Of a stretch of DNA of 15,135 nucleotides, positions 1 through 7,534 are shown one piece after another. A model generated the notes under the pieces. The model was given only the letters and a program-made list of their open reading frames with translations. It made no database searches and was not told the DNA's origin. Made by a program: the position numbers and the translations under genes. Position 1 is the first letter of the stretch. Each line of letters opens with the position of its first letter. Origin of the DNA: an uncultured Pseudomonadota bacterium (GTDB lineage Bacteria; Pseudomonadota; Gammaproteobacteria; Burkholderiales; SG8-39); NCBI GenBank assembly GCA_903909415.1, contig CAIVVS010000046.1:1-15135 (forward strand), written 5' to 3'.

Positions 1-93
1 CGGACCAGGCATCCTGTGTATGGAAAGATTCTCAGGCAGCACAAGAAGCTGTATGTTCACGATGAGAAAAACGAGGCCAAGGTGGGTGACACC
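1..93 (+). other. Ribosomal protein S17 (rpsQ) internal fragment, probable assembly chimera
   Basis: Read from base 1, the first ~30 codons match the middle of bacterial S17, not LepA. The run [20 protein letters not shown] followed by NEAKVGD parallels E. coli S17, which has [20 protein letters not shown] followed by NECGIGD. There is no start codon context and no S17 C-terminus; the frame continues straight into LepA. This stretch uses codons such as TAT, GTT, GGA, AAA and ATT that the rest of the window avoids, so it probably comes from a different genome. The junction lies about 73-93, where both proteins can read AKVGDT, which is how a k-mer-based chimera would form. A true genomic rearrangement is possible but less likely. 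Confidence 0.8.
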
Positions 94-1068
94 TTGACCG
101 TGGCCGATCACCCGGTGACCGAGGCGCTTCCGGGATTCAAGGAAATCAAGCCACAGGTGTTCGCGGGCCTGTACCCGGTCGAGGCCAACCAGTACGAGGC
201 ACTGCGCGACGCGCTGGCCAAGCTGCGCCTGAACGATTCCTCGCTGCAGTACGAACCCGAGGTATCCCAGGCGCTGGGTTTCGGCTTCCGGTGCGGCTTC
301 CTCGGCTTGCTTCACATGGACATCGTGCAGGAGCGACTGGAGCGCGAGTACGACATGGACCTGATCACCACGGCGCCAACGGTGGTGTACGAGGTCCTGA
401 TGCGCGACGGCGAGCTGCTGCGCGTCGAGAACCCCGCAAAGATGCCTGATCCGTCGAAGATCGAGGAGATCCGCGAGCCCATGATCACTGCAACCATATT
501 CCTGCCGCAGGAGTACGTGGGCGCGGTGATCACGCTCTGCACGCAGAAGCGCGGCACGCAGAACAACATGCAGTACCTCGGGAGGCAGGTGATGCTGAGC
601 TACGACCTGCCGCTGAACGAGGTGGTGATGGACTTCTTCGACCGGCTGAAGTCCGTCAGCCGGGGCTACGCCTCCCTGGACTACGAGTTCAAGGAGTACC
701 GGTCTGCCGACATGGTGAAGCTGGACATCCTGATCAACGGCGATCGGGTGGACGCGCTGTCGCTGATGGTCCACCGCGAGAACTCGCACTACCGAGGACG
801 GGACCTGGTCGCGCGCATGCGCGAGCTGATCCCCCGGCAGATGTTCGACGTTGCGGTCCAGGCGGCGATCGGCGCGAACATCATCGCCCGGGAAACAGTC
901 AAGGCGCTGCGCAAGAACGTGCTCGCCAAGTGCTACGGCGGGGACATTTCCCGCAAGCGCAAGCTGCTTGAGAAGCAGAAGGCGGGAAAGAAGCGGATGA
1001 AGCAGGTGGGTTCGGTCGAGATCCCGCAGGAAGCCTTCCTTGCGATCCTCCAGGTGGACAGCAAATGA
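1..1068 (+). CDS. lepA: Elongation factor 4 (LepA), 3' part only; first ~24 codons are not LepA
   Basis: LepA/EF4 is a ribosome-associated translational GTPase acting in the cytosol. It has been linked to back-translocation and 30S maturation. From about base 79 (KVGDTLT) to the stop the protein matches LepA without interruption: [68 protein letters not shown], and the LepA-specific C-terminal domain with [20 protein letters not shown] and [18 protein letters not shown]. About 329 of the family's ~600 residues are present. The GTPase domain and most of domain II are missing because the window starts inside the gene. The 5' end is open, so no start can be assigned; the GTG at 16 is inside the foreign S17 segment and is not a LepA start. 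The stop TGA overlaps the lepB ATG as ATGA. Confidence 0.97.
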   Translation, partial: RTRHPVYGKILRQHKKLYVHDEKNEAKVGDTLTVADHPVTEALPGFKEIKPQVFAGLYPVEANQYEALRDALAKLRLNDSSLQYEPEVSQALGFGFRCGFLGLLHMDIVQERLEREYDMDLITTAPTVVYEVLMRDGELLRVENPAKMPDPSKIEEIREPMITATIFLPQEYVGAVITLCTQKRGTQNNMQYLGRQVMLSYDLPLNEVVMDFFDRLKSVSRGYASLDYEFKEYRSADMVKLDILINGDRVDALSLMVHRENSHYRGRDLVARMRELIPRQMFDVAVQAAIGANIIARETVKALRKNVLAKCYGGDISRKRKLLEKQKAGKKRMKQVGSVEIPQEAFLAILQVDSK

Positions 1069-1982
1069 GCGAGGCCCAGAGCCTGAACTTCGCGCTGCTG
1101 CTGTTTTCGCTGCTCCTGTTCACCGGGGCATTCTGGGCATACGACTTCTTCCTGCTCAGGCCCGCGCGGATGGCCAACCGCGCCCGCGCGCTCGCCGCGC
1201 TCGACGCCGAGCTCTCCGCCCTGGACGCCCCGGACGAGGACAAGCGCAAGCGCCGCCGCGATGCCCGTCGCGGCATCGACGACGCAAACCACGATTCCCG
1301 CTGGTGGATCGAGTACCCGGTCAGCCTTTTCCCGGTCATCCTCATCGTGTTCCTGCTGCGATCCTTCGTGGTCGAGCCCTTCAAGATCCCCTCCGGCTCG
1401 ATGATCCCCACGCTGCTGATCGGGGACTTCATCCTTGTCAACAAGTTCACCTACGGGATCCGGCTGCCGATCCTGCACACGAAGGTGGTTCCCCTGGAAG
1501 AGCCCCAGCGCGGTGACGTGATGGTGTTCCGTTATCCGGAGGACCCGTCCATGGACTACATCAAGCGGGTCGTCGGCGTGCCCGGCGACAAGGTCGCCTA
1601 CGTCAACAAGCGCCTGTCGGTGAATGGCGTGGAACTGCCCCGCCAGAGCATGCCCGACTACCTGTACAGGGAGCGGATCCAGTTCGCGCGGCAGTATCGC
1701 GAGACGAGCGGCGGCGTCGACCATTCCATCCTGATAGAGGACGATGCGCCGCCGACGATGCCGTTCCTGCGGCAGTTCCCCCATCGGGAGAATTGCACCT
1801 ACAATAACGAAGGCGTCGTATGTACCGTGCCGCCCGGGCATTACTACATGATGGGCGACAACCGGGACAATTCGGCGGACAGCCGGGTCTGGGGGTTCGT
1901 CCCGGAGGCCAATATCGTGGGCAAGGCATTCTTCATCTGGTTCAATTTCAACGAACCCGGCCGTATCGGCCGTTTCAAGTAA
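1065..1982 (+). CDS. lepB: Signal peptidase I
   Basis: This inner-membrane serine protease removes signal peptides from proteins exported by Sec or Tat. The 305 residues show a first membrane segment at about 8-30, a highly charged cytoplasmic loop (~35-80), a second membrane segment at ~83-102, then the periplasmic catalytic domain. The catalytic Ser is S112 in [14 protein letters not shown] and the general-base Lys is K167 in [13 protein letters not shown]. The conserved box [11 protein letters not shown] lies at 264-274. Cys244 and Cys253 in the periplasmic domain could form a disulfide comparable to the one in E. coli LepB. The ATG overlaps the lepA stop (ATGA), so translation is probably coupled, and the lepA-lepB pairing is widely conserved in proteobacteria. 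Length and motifs look intact. Confidence 0.98.
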   Translation: MSEAQSLNFALLLFSLLLFTGAFWAYDFFLLRPARMANRARALAALDAELSALDAPDEDKRKRRRDARRGIDDANHDSRWWIEYPVSLFPVILIVFLLRSFVVEPFKIPSGSMIPTLLIGDFILVNKFTYGIRLPILHTKVVPLEEPQRGDVMVFRYPEDPSMDYIKRVVGVPGDKVAYVNKRLSVNGVELPRQSMPDYLYRERIQFARQYRETSGGVDHSILIEDDAPPTMPFLRQFPHRENCTYNNEGVVCTVPPGHYYMMGDNRDNSADSRVWGFVPEANIVGKAFFIWFNFNEPGRIGRFK

Positions 1983-1993
1983 GCGGGGGGCAT

Positions 1994-2347
1994 ATGGGAA
2001 ATTCACAACGCGGCATGGGCATGATGGGCATCATGTTGGTTTGCATCGCCGTGGTGCTCGTGGCGATCGGCGGGCTCAAGATCGCCCCTGCCTACATCGA
2101 GTACGGGCAGGTCAAGAAGGCCGTGGCCGGCGTGGCGGGTGGCCCCGATGCCCGGGGCACCGTCGCCGACATCCGCAAGGCGTTCGACAAGCGCGCCCAG
2201 GTGGACGACATCCAGGCCGTCGGTGGCGGCGACCTGGAGATCACCAAGGAAGGCGGCCAGGTTGTCATCGCGTTCGCCTACCAGAAGAAGGTCCCGCTTT
2301 TCGCCAACGTCAGCGTCACGTTCGATTTCGCCGGCAGCAGCAACTGA
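1994..2347 (+). CDS. DUF4845 family small membrane protein
   Basis: A 117-residue protein with one strongly hydrophobic N-terminal segment (about 9-29, [18 protein letters not shown]) followed by a small soluble domain ending in [19 protein letters not shown]. That ending and the location between lepB and rnc are typical of the DUF4845 family in betaproteobacteria and relatives. No function is established that I know of. The short N-terminus before the helix resembles a type-IV-pilin-like or single-pass anchor, but no prepilin cleavage site is clear. The ATG at 1994 follows a G-rich ribosome site (GGGGGG, 1985-1990). The same frame is open further upstream inside lepB, but that upstream part does not resemble a protein. 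The gap to rnc is 14 bases. Confidence 0.85.
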   Translation: MGNSQRGMGMMGIMLVCIAVVLVAIGGLKIAPAYIEYGQVKKAVAGVAGGPDARGTVADIRKAFDKRAQVDDIQAVGGGDLEITKEGGQVVIAFAYQKKVPLFANVSVTFDFAGSSN

Positions 2348-2361
2348 CCGGCGCCGGGGGG

Positions 2362-3042
2362 ATGGATCGGGAGCGGCTGCAGCAGCGACTGGGTCGCCGG
2401 TTCTCCAAGCCGGAGTTGCTGTCGCAGGCGCTCACGCACCGCAGCCACGGAAACCCCCACAACGAGCGCCTCGAGTTCCTCGGGGACGGCGTGCTGAACT
2501 GCGTCATTGCAGCCGCGCTGTTCGAGCGCTTTCCGCGCACCAAGGAAGGGGACCTGTCCCGGATGCGCGCGAGCCTCGTGCGCCAGGAGTCGCTGGCGCG
2601 CCTGGCGCAGGACCTCGGCATCGGCGACATGCTGAAGCTGGGCGAGGGCGAACTCAAGAGTGGCGGGTTCTCGCGGCCGTCCATCCTCGCGGATGCGCTT
2701 GAAGCCGTGTTCGGGGCGCTCTACCTTGACGGCGGGTTCGACGCCGCCCGGGACGCGATCAACGGCCTTTACGCACCGTCCCTCGCGGCACTGGACCCGA
2801 AGGCGGTCGACAAGGACTCCAAGACCCTGCTGCAGGAACTGCTGCAGTCGCGCCGCATCGCTCTGCCGAAGTACACCGTGGTTGCCACCGCCGGCGCGGC
2901 GCACGACCAGCGCTTCGAGGTGGAGTGCCTGGTCTCCGAACTGGACGTTCGGACCAGCGGCAGCGGCACCAGCAGGCGAATCGCCGAGCAGGAGGCTGCG
3001 CTGCGGGCCTGCGAGGCCATACAGGCAGGACACAAGACATGA
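2362..3042 (+). CDS. rnc: Ribonuclease III
   Basis: This double-strand-specific endoribonuclease processes the rRNA precursor and selected mRNAs. The 226 residues equal the E. coli length. The RNase III domain carries the family signature NERLEFLGD at 34-42, with Mg-binding residues E35, E38, D42, D111 and E114 (ILADALEA). It also has [11 protein letters not shown] and [13 protein letters not shown]. The double-stranded-RNA-binding domain covers roughly 152-222 and includes KTLLQELLQ and the helix-2 region [13 protein letters not shown]. The start is the ATG at 2362, preceded by a run of G; the open frame upstream lies inside DUF4845 and looks like shadow sequence. The rnc-era order directly downstream is conserved across proteobacteria and links rRNA cleavage with 30S assembly. 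Confidence 0.97.
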   Translation: MDRERLQQRLGRRFSKPELLSQALTHRSHGNPHNERLEFLGDGVLNCVIAAALFERFPRTKEGDLSRMRASLVRQESLARLAQDLGIGDMLKLGEGELKSGGFSRPSILADALEAVFGALYLDGGFDAARDAINGLYAPSLAALDPKAVDKDSKTLLQELLQSRRIALPKYTVVATAGAAHDQRFEVECLVSELDVRTSGSGTSRRIAEQEAALRACEAIQAGHKT

Positions 3043-3052
3043 GGAATACGCG

Positions 3053-3958
3053 ATGACGTCCAAATTGCCGGAAGCCGGCGCCGGATTCCGGTGCGGCGCC
3101 ATCGCGCTGGTCGGCCGGCCGAACGTGGGCAAGTCCACGCTGCTCAACGCGCTGATCGGTCAGAAGTTGTCGATCACCTCGGGCAAGCCACAGACGACGC
3201 GGCACCGCATCCGCGGCGTGCTCACGACCGACGAGACCCAGTTCGTGTTCGTCGACACGCCCGGGTACCAGAACAAGCACAAGAGCGAACTCAACCGGGT
3301 CATGAACCGGAACGTGCACCATGCGCTGGGGGAGGTGGACGTGGCAGCCCTGGTCGTTGAAGCGGGGCGCTACGGGCCGGAAGACCGCGCGCTGCTCCAG
3401 TTGATGCCCAAGAAGGTGCCGTTGCTGCTCGTGGTCAACAAGGCGGACCGGCTGGACCGCCCGGAGATGCTGAAGTTCCTCGCTGAAGTCGGCGTCGAAG
3501 CCGAGTTCGCGGCCATCATTCCGGTCAGCGCCCAGAAGCGCCGCAACCTGCCGGAACTGCTCAAGGTGTTCCGCTCCTACCTGCCGGAACAGCCGCCCAT
3601 GTTCGACTCGGACGACCTGACCGACCGCTCCGAGCGCTTCCTGGCGGCCGAACGCATCCGCGAGAAGCTTTTCCGCCTGCTCGGTGACGAGGTTCCCTAT
3701 GGCGCGTCCGTGACCATCGAGAAGTTCGAGATCGAGGGGAGACTGCGCCGAATCTATGCCTCCATCGTGGTGGACAAGGACGGCCACAAGGCGATCGTCA
3801 TAGGCAAGGGCGGAGAGACCCTCAAGCGGGTCGCCACCGGCGCCCGCATCGAACTCGAGAAACTGTTCGACGGCAAGGTCTACCTGGAGGTGTGGGTCAA
3901 GGTCAGGTCCGGCTGGGCGGATGACGCCGCAGCCCTCAAGCGACTGGGCTATGAGTGA
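3053..3958 (+). CDS. era: GTPase Era (16S rRNA-binding, 30S assembly)
   Basis: Era is an essential GTPase that binds the 3' end of 16S rRNA and helps mature the small ribosomal subunit. The 301-residue protein has all GTPase motifs: G1 GRPNVGKS (21-28), G2 threonines in TTRHR (~48-52), G3 DTPG (68-71), G4 NKAD (129-132) and G5 SAQ (159-161). The C-terminal KH domain carries VIGKGG at 249-254 and ends [11 protein letters not shown], characteristic of Era. The ATG at 3053 follows GAGGAA at 3041-3046, a good ribosome site that fixes the start. The preceding rnc stop lies 10 bases upstream. The stop overlaps the recO start by 8 bases. Confidence 0.98.
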   Translation: MTSKLPEAGAGFRCGAIALVGRPNVGKSTLLNALIGQKLSITSGKPQTTRHRIRGVLTTDETQFVFVDTPGYQNKHKSELNRVMNRNVHHALGEVDVAALVVEAGRYGPEDRALLQLMPKKVPLLLVVNKADRLDRPEMLKFLAEVGVEAEFAAIIPVSAQKRRNLPELLKVFRSYLPEQPPMFDSDDLTDRSERFLAAERIREKLFRLLGDEVPYGASVTIEKFEIEGRLRRIYASIVVDKDGHKAIVIGKGGETLKRVATGARIELEKLFDGKVYLEVWVKVRSGWADDAAALKRLGYE

Positions 3959-4667
3959 GCGCGAGCGCCACCACCAGGCCTTCATCCTCCATTCGCAGGC
4001 CTACCGCGAGACCAGCCTGCTGCTGGACGTGCTGTCGCGGGACCAGGGCCGGATAAGCCTGGTTGCGCGGGGCGCCCGCCGTCCCCGTTCCGCGCTTCGC
4101 GGCGTGCTGATCGCCTTCCAGCCGCTCACCATGTCGTGGTTCGGCAAGGGCGAGGTCCGTACCCTGTCGCGGGCGGAGTGGGCCGGCGGCCAGCCGCTGC
4201 TGACCGGTGAGTCCCTGCTGTGCGGCTTCTACCTGAATGAGTTGCTGCAGCGGCTGATCCCGCGCGAGGACGCGCACGAAGCGCTGTACGACGAGTACTC
4301 TCGGGCGCTGGCGAGCCTGGCCTGTCCGGGCGGGCATGCGCCGGTGCTCCGGCGCTTCGAGAAGGCGCTCCTGCGCGAACTGGGTTATGCGATGAGCCTG
4401 GAGCGCGACGGCGTGAGCGGTGGCGGGATAGACCCGTCGGGGACCTATACTTACGACCCCGAGCGCGGACCGGTGCGCATCGGGCAGGATGCGACCGCGC
4501 AACTGCGCCTGGCCGGCAGGACGCTGCTGGACATGGCGCGCGACGACTACTCCGATCCGCGCACGCTGGCGCAGGCCAAGGCGCTCATGCGCACCTTGAT
4601 CGGCCACAGGCTGGACCACCGCGGGCTGGAGAGCAGGCGAATCTTCCGGGAACTTCAGGACCTGTGA
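3951..4667 (+). CDS. recO: DNA repair protein RecO
   Basis: RecO works with RecR (and RecF) to load RecA on SSB-coated single-stranded DNA in the RecFOR gap-repair pathway. The 238-residue protein has the N-terminal OB-fold pattern ([20 protein letters not shown], then [15 protein letters not shown], a basic DNA-contact strand). The helical C-terminal region follows, with [15 protein letters not shown] and [15 protein letters not shown] prefer the ATG at 3951 because it overlaps the era stop as ATGAGTGA and gives the usual family N-terminus. An in-frame ATG at 3921 would add ten residues without similarity. No strong ribosome site precedes it, which fits translational coupling to era. E. coli RecO is 242 residues, so length is normal. 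Family-typical zinc cysteines of Gram-positive RecO are not seen. Confidence 0.95.
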   Translation: MSERERHHQAFILHSQAYRETSLLLDVLSRDQGRISLVARGARRPRSALRGVLIAFQPLTMSWFGKGEVRTLSRAEWAGGQPLLTGESLLCGFYLNELLQRLIPREDAHEALYDEYSRALASLACPGGHAPVLRRFEKALLRELGYAMSLERDGVSGGGIDPSGTYTYDPERGPVRIGQDATAQLRLAGRTLLDMARDDYSDPRTLAQAKALMRTLIGHRLDHRGLESRRIFRELQDL

Positions 4668-4691
4668 CTGAAAGCGCAAAGGTGCAATGAC

Positions 4692-5465
4692 ATGATCGAA
4701 CTCGGCGTCAACGTGGACCACGTCGCCACCGTGCGCCAGGCGCGGCGGACCTACGAGCCGGACCCCGTCTGGGCGGCGGTCGAGGCCCACCTGGGCGGCG
4801 CCGACGGCATCACGGTGCACCTTCGCGAGGACCGGCGCCACATCCAGGACGAGGACGTGCGCCGCCTGCGCGAGCTCACGCACATCAAGCTGAACCTGGA
4901 GATGGCGGCAACGGACGAGATGGTCGGTATCGCGCGCCGCATCCGGCCCGAGATGGCCATGCTGGTTCCCGAGGGCAGGCACGAGATCACGACCGAGGGT
5001 GGCCTGGACATCGCCTCGCAGGAAGCGGTGCTGAAGCCGGCGGTGGCCCGGCTCGCGGAGGCCGGCATCGTGGTCAGCGTCTTCATCGATCCGGATCGCC
5101 GGCAGGTGGAGGCGGCGCAGCGCATCGGCGCCTCGGTCTGCGAGGTGCACACCGGTCCCTATGCGCATGCCTTCCATTCCAAGGGAAGGGATGCCGAAAG
5201 TCCTGCAGTGGTCGCGGAACTGGACAAGCTTCGTGCGGCCGGGGAGGCGATCCGCGGGCTCGGCATGCGCTTCAACGCGGGCCATGCCTTGAACTACTTC
5301 AACGTCGAGCCGGTGGCGTCGCTGGCCGGCATACGCGAGCTGCACATCGGCCACGCCATCGTCAGCCGGGCACTGTTCACCGGCATGCGCGACGCAGTGC
5401 GCGAGATGAAGGCGCTGATGGTGCACGGCGCCGCCATCGGCCGCGCGACGCGCTCGGGCGAGTGA
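4692..5465 (+). CDS. pdxJ: Pyridoxine 5'-phosphate synthase
   Basis: PdxJ condenses 1-deoxyxylulose 5-phosphate with 3-amino-2-oxopropyl phosphate to make pyridoxine 5'-phosphate, the ring-closing step of DXP-dependent vitamin B6 synthesis. The 257 residues form a TIM barrel with clear family motifs: LGVNVDHVATVRQAR at the N-terminus, GITVHLREDRRHI (active-site H43), LNLEMA (E70), EGGLDIASQ, VSVFIDPD, EVHTGPYA, FNAGHALNY (H198) and HIGHAIVSRAL. It is about 14 residues longer than E. coli PdxJ. Part of the excess lies in the C-terminal tail (VHGAAIGRATRSGE). AAAGG at 4678-4682 is the likely ribosome site for the ATG at 4692. The pdxJ-acpS order downstream of recO is a widespread proteobacterial arrangement. 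Confidence 0.97.
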   Translation: MIELGVNVDHVATVRQARRTYEPDPVWAAVEAHLGGADGITVHLREDRRHIQDEDVRRLRELTHIKLNLEMAATDEMVGIARRIRPEMAMLVPEGRHEITTEGGLDIASQEAVLKPAVARLAEAGIVVSVFIDPDRRQVEAAQRIGASVCEVHTGPYAHAFHSKGRDAESPAVVAELDKLRAAGEAIRGLGMRFNAGHALNYFNVEPVASLAGIRELHIGHAIVSRALFTGMRDAVREMKALMVHGAAIGRATRSGE

Positions 5466-5472
5466 GACGGCC

Positions 5473-5856
5473 GTGATCGTCGGGTTGGGAACCGACCTGT
5501 GCGATGTCGGCCGGATACAGGCCGCGATCGACCGCTTCGGCGAGCGTTTCGCCCGGAAGATACTGGTGGAGCAGGAACTCGTGCGCTACCTGCGCCACCG
5601 CAAGCCCGCGGGCTACCTGGCCAAGCGCTTTGCCGCCAAGGAAGCCTTTTCCAAGGCGATGGGCACCGGCATCCGCTTCCCGGTGAACTGGCACAACGTC
5701 AGCGTCGAGAACGAGCCGTCCGGCAAGCCGGTGCTGCGCTTTTCCGTGCCCCTGCAGGCGCTGCTTGAACGGCGCGGGATCGTGGCCACGCACCTGAGCC
5801 TGACTGACGAAATCGGGATGGCCGCGGCCACCGTGATACTGGAAGGAAAGCAATGA
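5473..5856 (+). CDS. acpS: Holo-[acyl-carrier-protein] synthase
   Basis: AcpS transfers the 4'-phosphopantetheine arm of coenzyme A to apo-ACP, activating it for fatty-acid synthesis. The protein is 127 residues, normal for the trimeric AcpS family. The N-terminus MIVGLGTDLCDVGRI carries the Mg-binding D8, and KRFAAKEAFSKAMGTG carries E57; these two motifs define the family. The start is GTG at 5473, seven bases after the pdxJ stop. It is preferred because it places the GTD motif at the usual distance from the N-terminus. The stop overlaps the nagZ ATG as ATGA. Confidence 0.97.
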   Translation: MIVGLGTDLCDVGRIQAAIDRFGERFARKILVEQELVRYLRHRKPAGYLAKRFAAKEAFSKAMGTGIRFPVNWHNVSVENEPSGKPVLRFSVPLQALLERRGIVATHLSLTDEIGMAAATVILEGKQ

Positions 5857-6884
5857 GCAAGGATGGCGCGGTGCGCATGCCCCTGGGCCCGGTGATGGTG
5901 GATGTCGCGGGCCTGGCCCTGGATGATGCCGATCGCGCCCGCCTGGTGCATCCCATGGTGGGCGCGGTGATACTGTTTGCACGCAACTTCGCCACTCCCG
6001 GCCAGTTGCTCGACCTGACCGCGCAGATCCGCGCCTTGCGCAGTCCGGCGCTTCTGGTCGCGGTGGACCACGAGGGCGGCCGCGTGCAGCGATTCCGGGA
6101 CGGTTTCACCCGGCTGCCGCCCATGGGCCGGCTGGGCCTCCTGTGGGGGAGCGACGCCACGCACGCCTGCGCCACCGCAAATGCGGCGGGCTACGTGATG
6201 GCGCGTGAACTGACCTCCCATGGTGTCGACTTCAGCTTCGCGCCCGTGCTGGACGTGGACTTCGGCCGGTCCGGCGTCATCGGCGATCGCGCCTTCTCGC
6301 CCGATCCGGAAGTGATTGCGGTCCTGTCTGCCGCCTTGGTGGCGGGCATGAAGCAGGGTGGCATGGCGTCCACAGGCAAGCATTTCCCGGGGCATGGCCA
6401 CGTGCAGGCGGACTCGCACGTGGCGGTGCCGGTCGATCCGCGCAAGCGCGCCGAACTCGAAGCCGACCTGATTCCGTTCCGCCGCCTGGTCGCGCTCGGG
6501 CTGGATGCGGTGATGCCCGCCCATGTGATCTACCCCGCGCTCGACCCGTCCCCGGCCGGGTTCTCCGAGTTCTGGCTCAAGAAGGTCCTTCGCAAGGAAC
6601 TGCGCTTCGACGGCGTGATCTTCAGCGATGACCTGAGCATGGAGGGCGCCAGCGTCGCCGGCGACGTGCTGGCGCGCGCCGAGGCCGCGTTCAGCGCGGG
6701 CTGCGACATGGTGCTGGTGTGCAACCAGCCGGCGATGGCCGACCAGCTGCTGGCCGGCATGCCGGCACGCGCCTTCAAGCCGGCACGCGCGCGGCGCATG
6801 CGCGCGCGTCCGGTACGCGGCATGCTGACGCGCGACAAGCGGTACACGGCAGCGCGCGCGGTGCTCGCAGCGTTGGATTCATGA
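5853..6884 (+). CDS. nagZ: Beta-N-acetylhexosaminidase (family 3 glycoside hydrolase)
   Basis: NagZ is a cytoplasmic enzyme of peptidoglycan recycling that removes N-acetylglucosamine from anhydromuropeptides. The 343-residue protein has LLVAVDHEGGRVQRFRDGFT (~67-86), FAPVLDVDFG, the hallmark STGKHFPGHG loop (KHFPGHG at 176-182, carrying the acid/base His) and FSDDLSMEGA with the nucleophile Asp259 (first Asp). These are the NagZ-type GH3 motifs; no second (beta-sandwich) domain is present, as expected for NagZ. The C-terminus is very arginine- and alanine-rich (about residues 303-330), but the frame is uninterrupted. The ATG overlaps the acpS stop (ATGA) and the stop overlaps the next gene's start, indicating coupled translation. 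Confidence 0.95.
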   Translation: MSKDGAVRMPLGPVMVDVAGLALDDADRARLVHPMVGAVILFARNFATPGQLLDLTAQIRALRSPALLVAVDHEGGRVQRFRDGFTRLPPMGRLGLLWGSDATHACATANAAGYVMARELTSHGVDFSFAPVLDVDFGRSGVIGDRAFSPDPEVIAVLSAALVAGMKQGGMASTGKHFPGHGHVQADSHVAVPVDPRKRAELEADLIPFRRLVALGLDAVMPAHVIYPALDPSPAGFSEFWLKKVLRKELRFDGVIFSDDLSMEGASVAGDVLARAEAAFSAGCDMVLVCNQPAMADQLLAGMPARAFKPARARRMRARPVRGMLTRDKRYTAARAVLAALDS

Positions 6885-7534
6885 TGTCCCGCGCGAAGGC
6901 CACGGCCGACTTCGACCTGGGTTGCACGGCCTGCCCGCGGCTGGCGGGCTTCCTCGCCGAGGTCAGGGTCAAGGAGCCCGGCTACCACGCGCGTCCGGTC
7001 CCGGCGTTCGGAGATGAGTCGCCGCAGCTGCTCGTGGTGGGCCTGGCGCCCGGCATGCACGGTGCCAACCGTACCGGGCGGCCCTTCACCGGCGACTACG
7101 CCGGCATCCTCCTGTACCAGACCCTGCAAAAGTTCGGCTGGGGCAGCCACGTCGGTTCAGCCGATCCGGAGGACGGCCTGGTCCTGACCGGCGCGCGCAT
7201 CACCAACGCGGTGAAATGCCTTCCGCCCGAGAACAAGCCCTTGCCGGCCGAGATGCGCCAGTGCAACCATTTCCTGGCCGCCGAGATCGCGAGGGTCAAG
7301 CCACGTGCCATCCTTGCGCTGGGCACGGTGGCGCACCAGGCGGTGCTGATCGCGGCCGGCTTGCGGGCCTCGGCGCTGCGCTTCGGCCACGGTGCGGCGC
7401 ACGACCTGCCTTCCGGCGCGCGGCTGTTCGACAGCTACCACTGCAGCCGTTACAACACCAACACCGGTCGCCTGACGCCCGCGATGTTCGAGTCCGTGTT
7501 CCGCGACATCGCGGGGTTCCTGGGACGTCCATGA
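6881..7534 (+). CDS. Uracil-DNA glycosylase, family 5-like (UdgB type) with Fe-S cysteines
   Basis: This 217-residue protein belongs to the uracil-DNA glycosylase superfamily and should remove uracil or other deaminated bases from DNA, starting base-excision repair. Motif A reads GLAPGMHGANRTGRPFTGD (54-72) and the second active-site motif reads HCSRYNTNTGRL (187-198). Both resemble family 5 (Thermus UDGb) more than family 4, and the polar residue used by classical enzymes in motif A is absent. Cysteines at 15, 18, 113, 128 and 188 include enough for a [4Fe-4S] cluster, which families 4 and 5 carry. The ATG at 6881 overlaps the nagZ stop; ATG 6884 is an alternative one codon later. The stop overlaps the uvrC ATG, pairing this gene with nucleotide-excision repair. 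Family assignment is by motif only. Confidence 0.88.
   Translation: MMSRAKATADFDLGCTACPRLAGFLAEVRVKEPGYHARPVPAFGDESPQLLVVGLAPGMHGANRTGRPFTGDYAGILLYQTLQKFGWGSHVGSADPEDGLVLTGARITNAVKCLPPENKPLPAEMRQCNHFLAAEIARVKPRAILALGTVAHQAVLIAAGLRASALRFGHGAAHDLPSGARLFDSYHCSRYNTNTGRLTPAMFESVFRDIAGFLGRP

Noticed and set aside
16..18. GTG at 16 as the start of a short LepA-like protein
   Set aside because: It lies inside the S17-derived segment at HPVYGK and has no ribosome site; LepA should extend ~270 residues further upstream.
933..2006. Minus-strand open frame opposite lepA end and lepB
   Set aside because: LepB is intact with its catalytic Ser and Lys; the antisense frame shows only shadow composition.
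3936..5426. Long minus-strand open frame opposite recO and pdxJ
   Set aside because: The opposite strand encodes intact RecO and PdxJ; no recognisable motif occurs in the minus-strand translation.
6755..6860. Possible frameshift or low-complexity error in the Arg-rich end of nagZ
   Set aside because: The GCGCGC-rich stretch is suspicious, but the frame stays open to a stop that overlaps the next gene cleanly, and length suits NagZ.
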